Positions 28,805-36,132 of a stretch of 43,476 nucleotides of DNA are shown piece by piece. Each line of letters opens with the position of its first letter. The stretch's first letter is position 1. Source of the DNA: a virus. The translations under genes were made by a program, and so were the position numbers. The notes beneath the pieces are model-generated. The model made no database searches, was not told the origin of the DNA, and saw only the letters and a program-made list of their open reading frames with translations. The stretch is taken from positions 1 through 43,476 of the IMG/VR virus record IMGVR_UViG_3300049479_000217; one strand, given 5' to 3'.

Positions 28805-29403
28805 TTAAAACTAATCACAGTGGGCATCGGAGCGTTGTAGGCAAGCTCCTTCAGGTTGAGACGCTTCGCGTCGTGAGCGTAGTGGAAGAACCCGCTGTTG
28901 GTTCCTTGCCACATGCGGGTAGGATTGCAAGCATGCTTATCAGCAAGGTTGCCAGACTGAGCACGCATAGCTTTCAGGGCGCGAGCACACTCGTCGTATG
29001 ACAGATTCAGGTCGGTTTCAACACGCCACAGCAGGCGGTAGGATTGGTTGCGGAAACGACCGTCGTTGGAAAAGGTGAAGTAACCGAGCCAAGGCTTCAT
29101 GTCGAAGTAGTTAAACCACTGGACCATATCGTTACCGGAAACTTCGCAAACGTCAAAGTCGAGACCGACAAGCGTTTGAGTGCGCCAGCAGAGCTTTTCA
29201 AACTGGAGTTCCATCAGATCGCGACCGTTCAGGAGACCACCGTAAAAAGGGCAACCTTTCTCGGTCACAAGGCGAATGAATTCGTGCTCGTGCAGCGCCT
29301 CCCAGGGACGCTGAATCATACGCTCGCGGAGCTTACCGTACTCCTGGAGAGTTTCGGGCTTGGACTGACGGGGATCGCCGAGGTGGCAGAGGACTTTGTT
29401 CAT
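28801..29403 (-). CDS. Primase/polymerase (AEP)-like protein, 200 aa
   Basis: VGLDFDV (79-85) gives an AEP-type DxD on a beta strand; RNQSYRLLWRVE (118-129) resembles the strand with a conserved basic residue and DKHACNPTRMWQG (155-167) the third motif with Asp and Arg of the archaeo-eukaryotic primase superfamily. The size suits a phage Rep or small PrimPol core. A role in primer synthesis is inferred; the assignment is by motif pattern only. ATG is 6 bases from TATAGT. Confidence 0.5.
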   Translation of the reverse strand: MNKVLCHLGDPRQSKPETLQEYGKLRERMIQRPWEALHEHEFIRLVTEKGCPFYGGLLNGRDLMELQFEKLCWRTQTLVGLDFDVCEVSGNDMVQWFNYFDMKPWLGYFTFSNDGRFRNQSYRLLWRVETDLNLSYDECARALKAMRAQSGNLADKHACNPTRMWQGTNSGFFHYAHDAKRLNLKELAYNAPMPTVISFK

Positions 29404-29476
29404 GATATAACTATAGCGTGGTTTGGCTGTTTTGGAAAGGGGGGCAAACCGCCCTCCCAGGTACGGTTAACCGCCC
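29404..29476 (-). promoter_or_regulatory. Leaderless promoter cassette, copy 11
   Basis: -35 TTTCCA (29433-29438), 17-base spacer, -10 TATAGT (29410-29415), 6 bases to ATG 29403. Drives the primase-like gene and, by read-through of overlaps, the first genes of the AT-rich island. Confidence 0.85.
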
Positions 29477-30280
29477 TCACGGCAAAGTAAGTTCAAGAAG
29501 TGGGTTAAAGTCTGGATTAAGATCGCTGGAGTTTACCCCGGTGTAGTAACCACGCGGATTACATATTACACGACAATCGCCGATGTTGTAATCGAATGAG
29601 TTATGTGTGTGTCCGTGCGACCAAACTTTAATTTGAGGGTGCGCCAAGATGTAATCGTTCATGTCGGTAACATACGCCCCGTTCGCAATACCTGCAGAAC
29701 GATATTTCGGGTGAACGGACTGGTAAGAAGGGGCATGATGTGTCATTACCCATATTTTTCTCATCTTCATCTCGTTGAGTTTCTCTGTCAGAAATTTGCG
29801 AGATCTTTTATGAAAAGACAAAGTATCGTCCGGGGTCATCTTTCGGTATTTTGATGTTATTCGAACGGTCTTATAGTCGTTCATGCACTGAGCCGCCTCC
29901 ATCATTTCCAGTGCATTCTCGTTGCGAAAATCTGTCCAAAACGTTGAACCAATGAACATCCAGTCTTCGACCTCAGCGATGTTGTCTTCCAGCAACTCAA
30001 TACCTTTGGGAAGGTTATCGCGAAGAGCAACCCAGGTTCCCTCGTAGTTGTATCCGTAGTGCTCGTGATTTCCAGCGATGTAAAGAACCCGATCAAAGTT
30101 TTTCAGACACTTATCCAGAAAGTCAAGATAGACTTTCCGAAGGGGTCCGTTTGTTTTCAGGTGCTTTGCGCACAGAATGTCTCCCCCGAGAACCAGAACA
30201 TCGCCGGTGCCGAGGTCAGGAACTTCCCCACCACTACAAAACTCGAGGTGCAGATCGGATACGACTCTTACTGTTGTCAT
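29477..30280 (-). CDS. Calcineurin-like metallophosphoesterase
   Basis: 267 aa. SDLHLE (8-13), GGDI (32-35), GNHEHY (70-75), THHAPS and GHTHNS complete the dinuclear metal site. Family members hydrolyse phosphodiesters or phosphomonoesters, including nucleotides. ATG overlaps the stop of the 43-residue basic gene (ATGA). Confidence 0.85.
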   Translation of the reverse strand: MTTVRVVSDLHLEFCSGGEVPDLGTGDVLVLGGDILCAKHLKTNGPLRKVYLDFLDKCLKNFDRVLYIAGNHEHYGYNYEGTWVALRDNLPKGIELLEDNIAEVEDWMFIGSTFWTDFRNENALEMMEAAQCMNDYKTVRITSKYRKMTPDDTLSFHKRSRKFLTEKLNEMKMRKIWVMTHHAPSYQSVHPKYRSAGIANGAYVTDMNDYILAHPQIKVWSHGHTHNSFDYNIGDCRVICNPRGYYTGVNSSDLNPDFNPLLELTLP

Positions 30281-30408
30281 TTCACTAGCTCAAATTTCTT
30301 CTTCAGTGCATTGAGAGATTGTTTTCGTGCGCGAATTTGCCCTTTGCACAAACCTTTCGTCTGCTTACGCTTTCCGGAGTTATGCAGCCAGTTCGGTACT
30401 CTTTTCAT
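30277..30408 (-). CDS. Small highly basic protein, 43 aa
   Basis: MKRVPNWLHNSGKRKQTKGL start, nearly one third Lys/Arg, no acidic clusters. ATG 30408 is 6 bases from TATGCT, and its TGA overlaps the phosphoesterase ATG. Likely a nucleic-acid or ribosome binding peptide; not a known ribosomal protein as far as I can tell. Confidence 0.65.
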   Translation of the reverse strand: MKRVPNWLHNSGKRKQTKGLCKGQIRARKQSLNALKKKFELVK

Positions 30409-30482
30409 GCTTCAAGCATAGCTCAAAAGGCGGTCCCCGTAAAGCCGGGAAACCGCCCTAAGAAGGTAGGGGAAACCCTACC
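30409..30482 (-). promoter_or_regulatory. Leaderless promoter cassette, copy 12
   Basis: -35 TTTACG (30438-30443), 17-base spacer, -10 TATGCT (30415-30420), 6 bases to ATG 30408. The upstream hairpin is GGTAGGG-TTTC-CCCTACC (30465-30482), a diverged but perfectly paired version. Confidence 0.8.
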
Positions 30483-30512
30483 CGTCGAAAACAGCCTGCA
30501 GCGGGCCTCAAC

Positions 30513-30530
30513 CGGTGGCTAGGCCCACCG
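30513..30530 (-). terminator. Hairpin after the 30535-30777 gene
   Basis: CGGTGG-GCCTAG-CCACCG, 6-bp GC stem starting 5 bases after the stop. It lacks a long U-run, so termination strength is uncertain. Confidence 0.5.
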
Positions 30531-30534
30531 TCCC

Positions 30535-30777
30535 TCACACAGCGGCAGGCTCCGCAGCGGGCTCCTCGGTGGCCTCAGGGAGCGTCAGGCCGAAGGCCTC
30601 AAGGATGTCAGGGTAACCAGCTTGAACGATCGCACGGAGAAGTCCGTCGTCGTCCATTTGGCTTACAGCAGCTTGGACAGCTTCGCTGTAAACACGAATC
30701 AGCTCGCGCAGGGGAGCGTTTTCACAAACGCGGGAAACGAGAACGTTTACCACGTCGTCACGATTTTCGATAGCCAT
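30535..30777 (-). CDS. Hypothetical acidic protein, 80 aa
   Basis: Helical, ending in an Ala/Glu/Pro tail (ATEEPAAEPAAV). Lies just downstream of a tRNA trio and upstream of a hairpin. Function unknown. Confidence 0.7.
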   Translation of the reverse strand: MAIENRDDVVNVLVSRVCENAPLRELIRVYSEAVQAAVSQMDDDGLLRAIVQAGYPDILEAFGLTLPEATEEPAAEPAAV

Positions 30778-30832
30778 AGTATGTTGTTACTAAGATTGTA
30801 AATTGGGTAGTTACGGGGAAGTTCGTAACTAA

Positions 30833-30918
30833 CGGAGAGAACAGGACTCGAACCTGCGAAGGGTTTTATCCCCCGACCGCTCTCGAAACGGCGTCCTCGA
30901 CCGAACCGGACTCTCTCC
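30833..30918 (-). tRNA. tRNA-Ser(CGA)
   Basis: Acceptor GGAGAGA/TCTCTCC, long variable arm (class II), T-loop TTCGAGT, anticodon loop TTCGAGA with CGA, discriminator G as expected for Ser. CCA is not encoded. The anticodon stem has two wobble pairs. Confidence 0.85.
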
Positions 30919-30922
30919 AAGG

Positions 30923-31004
30923 TGTCCCCTGCCGGACTTGAACCGGCACGACTACTGTCAGCGCATTTTAAGTGCGCCGCGCCTACCAATTACGCCAAGG
31001 GGAC
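30923..31004 (-). tRNA. tRNA-Leu(UAA)
   Basis: Acceptor GTCCCCT/AGGGGAC, anticodon loop CTTAAAA, class II variable arm, T-loop TTCAAGT, discriminator A. No intron, unlike the host-type tRNA-Leu(UAA) of many cyanobacteria. Four bases from the neighbouring tRNA. Confidence 0.9.
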
Positions 31005-31008
31005 AAGG

Positions 31009-31081
31009 TGCTCAGTGCGAGGATCGAACTCGCCTGTATCCGATTATGAGTCGGGTGCTTTCACCAGATAGCTAACTGAGC
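31009..31081 (-). tRNA. tRNA with CAU anticodon (Met or Ile2)
   Basis: Acceptor GCTCAGT/ACTGAGC, anticodon loop CTCATAA within CCGAC...ATCGG. The GACTCATAATC context is like bacterial tRNA-Ile2, whose C34 is modified to lysidine, so Ile2 is favoured over elongator Met, without proof. Confidence 0.8.
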
Positions 31082-31109
31082 AAAACTTGTGTTGAACTCC
31101 GAAAACAGT

Positions 31110-31385
31110 TTAGCTAGAACTCACGAGCCGGTAAATTGGGCCGATTCGGTTTCGGAACATGAGCTCGATCGTTGCAAGTTCTGGCGACCTTTCAGCTTTC
31201 TTGCGAGATTGAGAATCCTTCCAGAAGATTAACGTCTCGACCATTCCCCCAGGGTTGACTGAGTGGGTCTTGCGCAAGAAGCCACGTTGACGTTGAAGCC
31301 AAGGGAGCCAGACTTGATTGTCGGCGGTGATGAAATCTTCTACAAGGTGGGGCGTAACCTGGAATAGCAGACGCTCAATTTCCAC
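31110..31385 (-). CDS. Antibiotic-biosynthesis-monooxygenase-fold protein (TIGR03792-like)
   Basis: 91 aa. VEIERLLFQVTPHLVEDFI and DNQVWLPWLQRQRGFLRKTH resemble a small dimeric alpha/beta-barrel family found in cyanobacteria. GTG 31385 with GGAGG 9 bases upstream is favoured over TTG 31409. Probably acquired from a host; role unknown. Confidence 0.65.
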   Translation of the reverse strand: MEIERLLFQVTPHLVEDFITADNQVWLPWLQRQRGFLRKTHSVNPGGMVETLIFWKDSQSRKKAERSPELATIELMFRNRIGPIYRLVSSS

Positions 31386-31638
31386 GCTTCCACTCCTCCC
31401 ACTTGTCAACGGGGCACCGCATATTGGCTGACGCAGTCTTCAGCGGCATGAAACAACCGCAAACCTCACAGGTTTGACTGTCGCTGCGGTAACGGTCGCA
31501 GCTTTCACAGATTGCCATCCGCTCTTTCGCCACGGCGCGAGGGGCAATCGTTGGATCCTCGAGAAGTCGCTTCGCCGTGTCTTTGATCGAGGCTGCGAAA
31601 CTTCGACGACAACAATCCGGATCGTTCACATCCCCCAT
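31375..31638 (-). CDS. Zinc-ribbon protein, 87 aa
   Basis: CESCDRYRSDSQTCEVCGC (about 44-62) and a downstream CPVDKW form a zinc-binding domain seen in many short phage proteins, preceded by a basic helix. Overlaps genes on both sides. Function unknown. Confidence 0.8.
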   Translation of the reverse strand: MGDVNDPDCCRRSFAASIKDTAKRLLEDPTIAPRAVAKERMAICESCDRYRSDSQTCEVCGCFMPLKTASANMRCPVDKWEEWKRGN

Positions 31639-31811
31639 GCTTTTCTCCGTTGAGCGTTTTCAGGGTCGCAATTTTTCGCGTATTCCATTGGAGTAACCAT
31701 GAGCCATTCCCCCGAGTTTTCTCCAGAAATTAGAGGGAGAGTTTCGTCGTGGGTTAAATTCTCGTATTCGGATCCGTCTCGCATTCTGACTCGATAAAGA
31801 GGTTCACCCAT
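31626..31811 (-). CDS. Hypothetical protein, 61 aa
   Basis: MGEPLYRVRMRDGSEYENLT start at ATG 31811 (TGATG overlap); the frame to 31820 is rejected. Beta-rich N-terminus. Function unknown. Confidence 0.7.
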   Translation of the reverse strand: MGEPLYRVRMRDGSEYENLTHDETLPLISGENSGEWLMVTPMEYAKNCDPENAQRRKAWGM

Positions 31812-32293
31812 CAGTCCCAATACGAATGAAGTGTGCGAAGATGCGAGAGTATTATACCGTCCTCGACAGAGCGGTAAACTGAGGGCAGCTTTCCGTGTTG
31901 CTTGTAGTATGCCAGCTCAGAAACAACGGCACGAGTCACGGTGCAATCGGCAACCCACTCACGAAACCAGAAACAATCGAACTTTTCAATATACCGCCAA
32001 GTGGGATCTTCGTGGGTCCACGCTCTGCCATAACCATCGTACTTACTAGAAAGACTCCAGCCCAGATCGTCGCAAATCCAGGCATCGTAACGCTCAGGGT
32101 CGTCGATAGTGAGGACCTGTTTATACTCTTCGGATCCGCCCTTTGCTTGACACCAGACGAAGTCTTCGCCGGGATCGTTTGAACGACTGCATTTGAAAAC
32201 GCAGTTGACTATCATGTAGGGGACATTGGGCCACGGTTTAGGCGACTCCGAGGTACGAAAGTCCACCCGAAGGTTTGTGATTTGCAAAGCCAT
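31811..32293 (-). CDS. Hypothetical protein, 160 aa
   Basis: Starts MALQITNLRVDFRTSESPKP; Trp-, Cys- and Asp-rich, with a possible zinc or disulphide set of Cys around 31-48. No known motif recognised. Function unknown. Confidence 0.75.
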   Translation of the reverse strand: MALQITNLRVDFRTSESPKPWPNVPYMIVNCVFKCSRSNDPGEDFVWCQAKGGSEEYKQVLTIDDPERYDAWICDDLGWSLSSKYDGYGRAWTHEDPTWRYIEKFDCFWFREWVADCTVTRAVVSELAYYKQHGKLPSVYRSVEDGIILSHLRTLHSYWD

Positions 32294-32315
32294 GATTTAT
32301 CTCTCAGAAGAATAA

Positions 32316-32666
32316 TCAGTCATCGAGTTGCTCCAGTGCGCGGCGGATAAGTGCGAGCTCTTCAGGGCCAAACGTGACATAGGCTCCGTCTGTTCCCGCT
32401 GGTTTTGCCAATTCCAACGCTTGTTCCTTCAAGCTCGGCGGCTTGGGACGGCGGGCGGCGCGGAGGGCAGGGATGGCCATGCCGTCTTCGCCCCAATAGC
32501 CCATGCGCTTCATCCATTCAATGACGGCATCCAGCTCCTGGTCGGCACCCCATTGGGCGGCTTTTCTGGCAACGTAGTGTACTACCGATTTCTTTTTGTT
32601 TGAAGCTTCGTCCATCCACTGGTGCAGCAAGTTTACCGGTGGTGGGGTGATGTTGTAGTCAGTCAT
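32316..32666 (-). CDS. Microprotein family B, copy 3, 116 aa
   Basis: ITPPPVNLLHQW, KAAQWGADQELDAV, RRPKPPSLKEQALEL and IRRALEQL align with copies at 16485 and 21427. Located 10 kb from its closest relative, so dispersal within the genome is clear. Function unknown. Confidence 0.75.
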   Translation of the reverse strand: MTDYNITPPPVNLLHQWMDEASNKKKSVVHYVARKAAQWGADQELDAVIEWMKRMGYWGEDGMAIPALRAARRPKPPSLKEQALELAKPAGTDGAYVTFGPEELALIRRALEQLDD

Positions 32667-32913
32667 TGGAACCCTCGAGAATCGCCTTGAAGAAAGCTAG
32701 CCGATCGGACGTGTAAGAACCGTCCACACCGTGACGAGCGCAGAACGCCAAAATAGCCTTGGTGGTTTCGCTTGGGTAAGGACTGGCGAAAGGACCGTAC
32801 TCGATGTGATCGAGGAACTCTTGGCGCATGATTTTGCGCAGAGTTGCGATGTCGTCTTGATCCACGGTGATGGATCGTTCGCGCGGAGCGTAGCCGTAAA
32901 AGGTAATTTGCAT
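32659..32913 (-). CDS. Hypothetical protein, 84 aa
   Basis: MQITFYGYAPRERSITVDQD start, beta then helical. Overlaps the family B gene by 8 bases. Function unknown. Confidence 0.7.
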   Translation of the reverse strand: MQITFYGYAPRERSITVDQDDIATLRKIMRQEFLDHIEYGPFASPYPSETTKAILAFCARHGVDGSYTSDRLAFFKAILEGSND

Positions 32914-32944
32914 TGCGGTAGAAAGTGATGTGGACGCAGTTGGG

Positions 32945-33352
32945 TCACTTGTTCATTTGCAGAGTAGGAACAGGCATTCCACCTTCAGTGGGAACGTAGA
33001 TGGTTACGTTACCTTTGTTGGAACCTTCTTCCAGTCCAGTGATGTACAGATACTGGAGGTACTCGCGATTGTCCTTCAGAGAATCGCCAATGATCTGGTT
33101 TGCCTTGGCAACACCAGAAGCACGGATGATTTCGGCATCAGCAAGTTGTTGTGCAGAATCTTTCTTTGCTTGTGCTTCCAGAACTGCTACCTGGCGAGTG
33201 TATTCTGCCTTCTGAAGTTCTGCCTTACCGGCAAGAGATTGTTGCCACACATTATATTGTGGACCACCAATGAATACGATGGCAGCAAATACACCTACAC
33301 CAAGCAAAATAGCAGCAACGGTGGGGTCAATAAATCCGTTTTGAGTTTTCAT
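32945..33352 (-). CDS. Membrane-anchored SPFH/prohibitin-tail-like protein, 135 aa
   Basis: One membrane segment at about 12-29, then an Ala/Lys/Glu-rich helix (about 38-75) and VAKANQIIGDSLKDNREYLQ followed by YVPTEGG, resembling the C-terminal part of band-7/prohibitin proteins without the SPFH domain. It may assemble with host flotillins or the phage's own membrane complexes. Gene border at 33352 is 4 bases from the next stop. Confidence 0.65.
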   Translation of the reverse strand: MKTQNGFIDPTVAAILLGVGVFAAIVFIGGPQYNVWQQSLAGKAELQKAEYTRQVAVLEAQAKKDSAQQLADAEIIRASGVAKANQIIGDSLKDNREYLQYLYITGLEEGSNKGNVTIYVPTEGGMPVPTLQMNK

Positions 33353-33355
33353 GGT

Positions 33356-33658
33356 TTAGTGAGTAATAACGACAAGTTTTTCTTGGGGAATCAGACTCAG
33401 AATCTCATTCATCGTGGTAGATTCTTTCTCACCCAGAAACTCTTTACAAATTTCCCCATAGTTTAGTCCAAATTCGTGAGTGAATACAGGACGACCCAGT
33501 GACTTCTCAACTGCTTCGTGAAAGACATCGAAGGGGCAACAAAGTTCTTTTGTGAAAAGTTGAAATTCAGCAATTTCACGATAAGACTTTTCTTTCCACC
33601 ACTCAGTATCATACAATGCAATTGCCTTTTCCGCACCAATAGAATTTTTAGGAGACAT
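33356..33658 (-). CDS. Conserved phage protein, 100 aa
   Basis: YDTEWWKEKSYREIAEFQLF, CPFDVFHEAVEKSLGRPVF and THEFGL form a strongly conserved-looking pattern of small phage proteins of unknown function. Composition is more AT-rich than neighbours. ATG 33658 is chosen; the frame to 33730 overlaps upstream coding sequence. Confidence 0.75.
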   Translation of the reverse strand: MSPKNSIGAEKAIALYDTEWWKEKSYREIAEFQLFTKELCCPFDVFHEAVEKSLGRPVFTHEFGLNYGEICKEFLGEKESTTMNEILSLIPQEKLVVITH

Positions 33659-33662
33659 ATTT

Positions 33663-34190
33663 TCAGATTGCCTCCGTAACGATCTTGGCACCCTTGAACT
33701 TAGAGCGAGCACCTTTGTTCTTGGTGTCAACGCCGGTCACCACCGCAACTTGCGGCGTGGCGGAACCAGTGTGCAGCAGAATATCACCTTTCTTCAGAAC
33801 ATCGGGAGTGCCGATGTAATGGATTTCCTTGCCATTGATAGAGGCGCTGAAGGTGTAAGGCACAACTTCTTCCAGTTGGTCCTTATCCAGAACGTGGATG
33901 GCACCGGTGGTCTTTTCCTCAATCAGATACTTGTTCTGACTGTTGGTACCGATGTGAACGCCGTATGCGGTTTTGCCGTCAACAGTGAAGGAGTACAGGT
34001 TTTTGGTGTCAGTCATTTCAGTTTCTTGTTCGTAGGGTTTCAGGTCGATGCCGTAGGCATAGAAGGTTTGGCGAGAGTCTTGGTAGACGCACTTGTAGTA
34101 ACCTTGCATATTGGCTTCTTGACGCCAAACTACTTCTGCGGGTTTTTTGCCGTTGGACTTGGTGACGAGGTCACCGATTTGAAATTTCAT
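33663..34190 (-). CDS. Hypothetical protein, 175 aa
   Basis: MKFQIGDLVTKSNGKKPAEV start at ATG 34190; beta-rich throughout with repeated short strands, likely two SH3-like barrels. The pattern of the first 50 residues is common in cyanophage hypothetical proteins. Function unknown. Confidence 0.7.
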   Translation of the reverse strand: MKFQIGDLVTKSNGKKPAEVVWRQEANMQGYYKCVYQDSRQTFYAYGIDLKPYEQETEMTDTKNLYSFTVDGKTAYGVHIGTNSQNKYLIEEKTTGAIHVLDKDQLEEVVPYTFSASINGKEIHYIGTPDVLKKGDILLHTGSATPQVAVVTGVDTKNKGARSKFKGAKIVTEAI

Positions 34191-34195
34191 GGTGG

Positions 34196-34486
34196 TCACA
34201 GGTTTTCAACTTCGTAAAGGAGGACTTCAACTTCTTCCTCAGATAGATGCCCAAGAACATCATCAGTGATAGGAGTATCATAGCAGATATTCCAATCATC
34301 TTCAATTCCTTTGATGACTGCTACCTCATACATTCCTTCATCAGCACCATATGAACCGCCAAATCCAAAAGGACTTGTAAAACGGACAACACTTACACCA
34401 TATCCATTATCAAAGAATTGACGGGCAGCAATACCACGATCAGGATAGTTAGTGTGGGGTTGAAAATTAAGATCCGAAAATTTCAT
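34196..34486 (-). CDS. Hypothetical protein, 96 aa (paralogue of 5667-5945)
   Basis: RQFFDNGYGVSVVRF and YEVAVIKG mirror the gene at 5667-5945. This copy has a Gly/Tyr-rich insert (FGFGGSYGADEG) and an AT-richer sequence, so it is not a recent duplicate. Function unknown. Confidence 0.75.
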   Translation of the reverse strand: MKFSDLNFQPHTNYPDRGIAARQFFDNGYGVSVVRFTSPFGFGGSYGADEGMYEVAVIKGIEDDWNICYDTPITDDVLGHLSEEEVEVLLYEVENL

Positions 34487-34526
34487 GTCGATTTATCTTG
34501 GGAAAATTTGTTGTTTCGAAGAACGG

Positions 34527-34540
34527 GGGGCCGAAGCCCC
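34527..34540 (-). terminator. Intrinsic terminator after the DUF932 gene
   Basis: GGGGC-TTCG-GCCCC stem-loop with a UUCG tetraloop, just after the stop of the DUF932 gene and followed by a weak T-rich stretch. Confidence 0.7.
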
Positions 34541-34544
34541 AGGC

Positions 34545-35378
34545 TCAGACCGCAGCGAGTTCGGTCAGCACGCGCATCGCACGCTGGTTGATGCGAGAAC
34601 CTTGCCCAAAGTTGGCGTAGTTGAAGCGACCAGCGGCAGACTTCCGCGAGTAGTTGGAAGCGTATTCGGTCACAGCGTTGAACGCATCGTAGAAGGTGCG
34701 ACCTTCGTTACCGCGACCCGTGTAGAACAGGCCGTTCAGTTGGGTCACAAAGGAGTCACGCATGGTGTCAACATCTTTCTGGTAGATCGCCTCCAGAGCG
34801 TTACGGAACTGCGCCTGAGAGCAAGGCGTAACGGCCAGCTTATCCACGTACTCGGCGTATTTCTTCATCGCACCGTTGACGTAGTCAACCACAGCGGTGG
34901 ATTCAAGCACACGCTCGTTCACACCAGCCTGGTGGCGGTACTTCTCGCTCAGGTCAGAGTAGGCCATTGCGAAGGTGTTACCGCAGATGACGCGAGTGGC
35001 CGAAGGGCCGATTGCAACGCTGGCGTTACCAACGTGGCCGTTCAGAAGGGTGATGTAAGCCTTGTAGTTCTCGCCGATGACTTTGAACTCTTGGTTAACT
35101 TGGGCTTGGGCGAAGACCCGAGCACCGTTGTTCAGGTAACCCATGTTCTCAACGGAGAGCAAACCTTCTTCAACCATGGGGTTGATCAGTTTCAGAAGGT
35201 CGCTGTTTTGAACCGTCTCGTAATTGGGGGACACGGAGCCAAGGCACTTACCGTTGTCATCGCGGACGACGGCAACCTTCTCGTCCCACTTGATGGGCTG
35301 ACCGTCGTTCCCGGTGAAGAACAGGGGACGGTGAGACACGGTCCAGTCGAGGTTGTTGGTGACAGCAAAAGCAGGCAT
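34545..35378 (-). CDS. DUF932 phage/plasmid-like protein
   Basis: 277 aa. WTVSHRPLFF, VRDDNGKCLGSVSPNYETVQ and the VICGNTFAMA region fit the DUF932/TIGR03299 family common in phages and plasmids; biochemical role unknown. ATG 35378 is about 31 bases from the -10 box, giving a real leader of about 24 bases, an exception among cassette-driven genes. Monocistronic, with its own terminator. Confidence 0.85.
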   Translation of the reverse strand: MPAFAVTNNLDWTVSHRPLFFTGNDGQPIKWDEKVAVVRDDNGKCLGSVSPNYETVQNSDLLKLINPMVEEGLLSVENMGYLNNGARVFAQAQVNQEFKVIGENYKAYITLLNGHVGNASVAIGPSATRVICGNTFAMAYSDLSEKYRHQAGVNERVLESTAVVDYVNGAMKKYAEYVDKLAVTPCSQAQFRNALEAIYQKDVDTMRDSFVTQLNGLFYTGRGNEGRTFYDAFNAVTEYASNYSRKSAAGRFNYANFGQGSRINQRAMRVLTELAAV

Positions 35379-35476
35379 GTTGTTTTCGGAAGTTGTTTGA
35401 ACTGTAAGTATTATAGCGGGTTTTGGGACGGAAGTAAAGCGGGTAAACCGCCCCGGCAAGGTACGGTTAACCGCCC
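35379..35476 (-). promoter_or_regulatory. Promoter cassette, copy 13 (leadered)
   Basis: -35 TTTACT (35433-35438), 17-base spacer, consensus -10 TATAAT (35410-35415), then a 31-base gap to ATG. It has the best -10 box of the set and drives the DUF932 gene, so that gene may be highly expressed. Confidence 0.8.
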
Positions 35477-35689
35477 TCAGCGCACGCAGTAGTCGCGCGA
35501 GCGAGTCCAGCCGATGGGGCAGGTTTCTCCACCATTGTAGAAAACTTGGGTGTTACCTTCAGGAACGCAGGCACCACCGGACGCAAACGTTCGGATTGGG
35601 CAGCTGCCAAATTTCTGCACAGGAATGCTCTGTGCCAGGACAACTTGGCCGAAGATCACAGAGCTGAGGCAAAACAGAAACGGTTTCAT
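35477..35689 (-). CDS. Secreted Cys-rich protein, 70 aa
   Basis: Signal peptide: MKPFLFCLSSVIFGQVVLAQ with a likely AxA-type cleavage after residue 19. Mature part has four Cys (SCPIRT, GGACVP, ETCPIG, DYCVR) that can form two disulphides. It should be exported to the periplasm. Function unknown. The frame to 35740 is rejected because ATG 35689 overlaps the upstream stop. Confidence 0.75.
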   Translation of the reverse strand: MKPFLFCLSSVIFGQVVLAQSIPVQKFGSCPIRTFASGGACVPEGNTQVFYNGGETCPIGWTRSRDYCVR

Positions 35690-35922
35690 TCTGAGAGATT
35701 CAGGTCGTTTACGAACAGAAAAGAAAGACCAGCGTCGCAAGCGTCCGCCATGAAAAGACCTTCGTGGCGAAGCAGTTCCGCATCAGCATGGTTTCCTTGT
35801 TTATAGAGGAACTCAACCTGATCAGCCATGTCTTCAAGACGACTCGCAACGAGCGTCTGAAGTTCAATTCCGCGCATATTTTCGAATTCCTCGATGAAAT
35901 AAGAGTGTTCGGTGTGGTTCAC
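35686..35922 (-). CDS. Hypothetical protein, 78 aa
   Basis: GTG 35922 overlaps the upstream TGA (GTGA). Acidic helical protein with a coiled-coil-like middle (LQTLVASRLEDMADQVEFLY). Function unknown. Confidence 0.65.
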   Translation of the reverse strand: MNHTEHSYFIEEFENMRGIELQTLVASRLEDMADQVEFLYKQGNHADAELLRHEGLFMADACDAGLSFLFVNDLNLSE

Positions 35923-36059
35923 AGGTACTTGAGCTCCAGGGCTTGAATGATCGGCTCAATCTCACGAGCAGTGTAAGCAGTGGCGCTGTAAACACCGTCA
36001 ACGTAAATGTCGTATCGGGGGCCGAGGTGGGTACGGCGAACCTTGGTAGTGATCTTCAT
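35919..36059 (-). CDS. Small protein, 46 aa
   Basis: MKITTKVRRTHLGPRYDIYV start, beta-rich then an acidic helix (AREIEPIIQALELKYL); a compact domain like a small phage DNA-mimic or DUF. ATG is 6 bases from TATAGT. Function unknown. Confidence 0.65.
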   Translation of the reverse strand: MKITTKVRRTHLGPRYDIYVDGVYSATAYTAREIEPIIQALELKYL

Positions 36060-36132
36060 GTTATAACTATAGCTGGTTTTGGCACGGGAGTAAAGGGGGT
36101 AAACCGCCCTGGCGTGGGCGGGTAACCGCCCC
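36060..36132 (-). promoter_or_regulatory. Leaderless promoter cassette, copy 14
   Basis: Hairpin GGGCGG-TTAC-CCGCCC, then GGGCGGTTTACCC, -35 TTTACT (36089-36094), 17-base spacer, -10 TATAGT (36066-36071), 6 bases to ATG 36059. This copy keeps a perfect first hairpin. Confidence 0.85.

Noticed and set aside
30979-31081. Possible ORF 30747-30989 over the tRNA trio
   Set aside because: It reads through tRNA-Ser and tRNA-Leu and has no gene-like features.
34485-35492. Long plus-strand ORF of 335 codons
   Set aside because: Antisense to the DUF932 gene, which has family motifs, promoter and terminator on the other strand.
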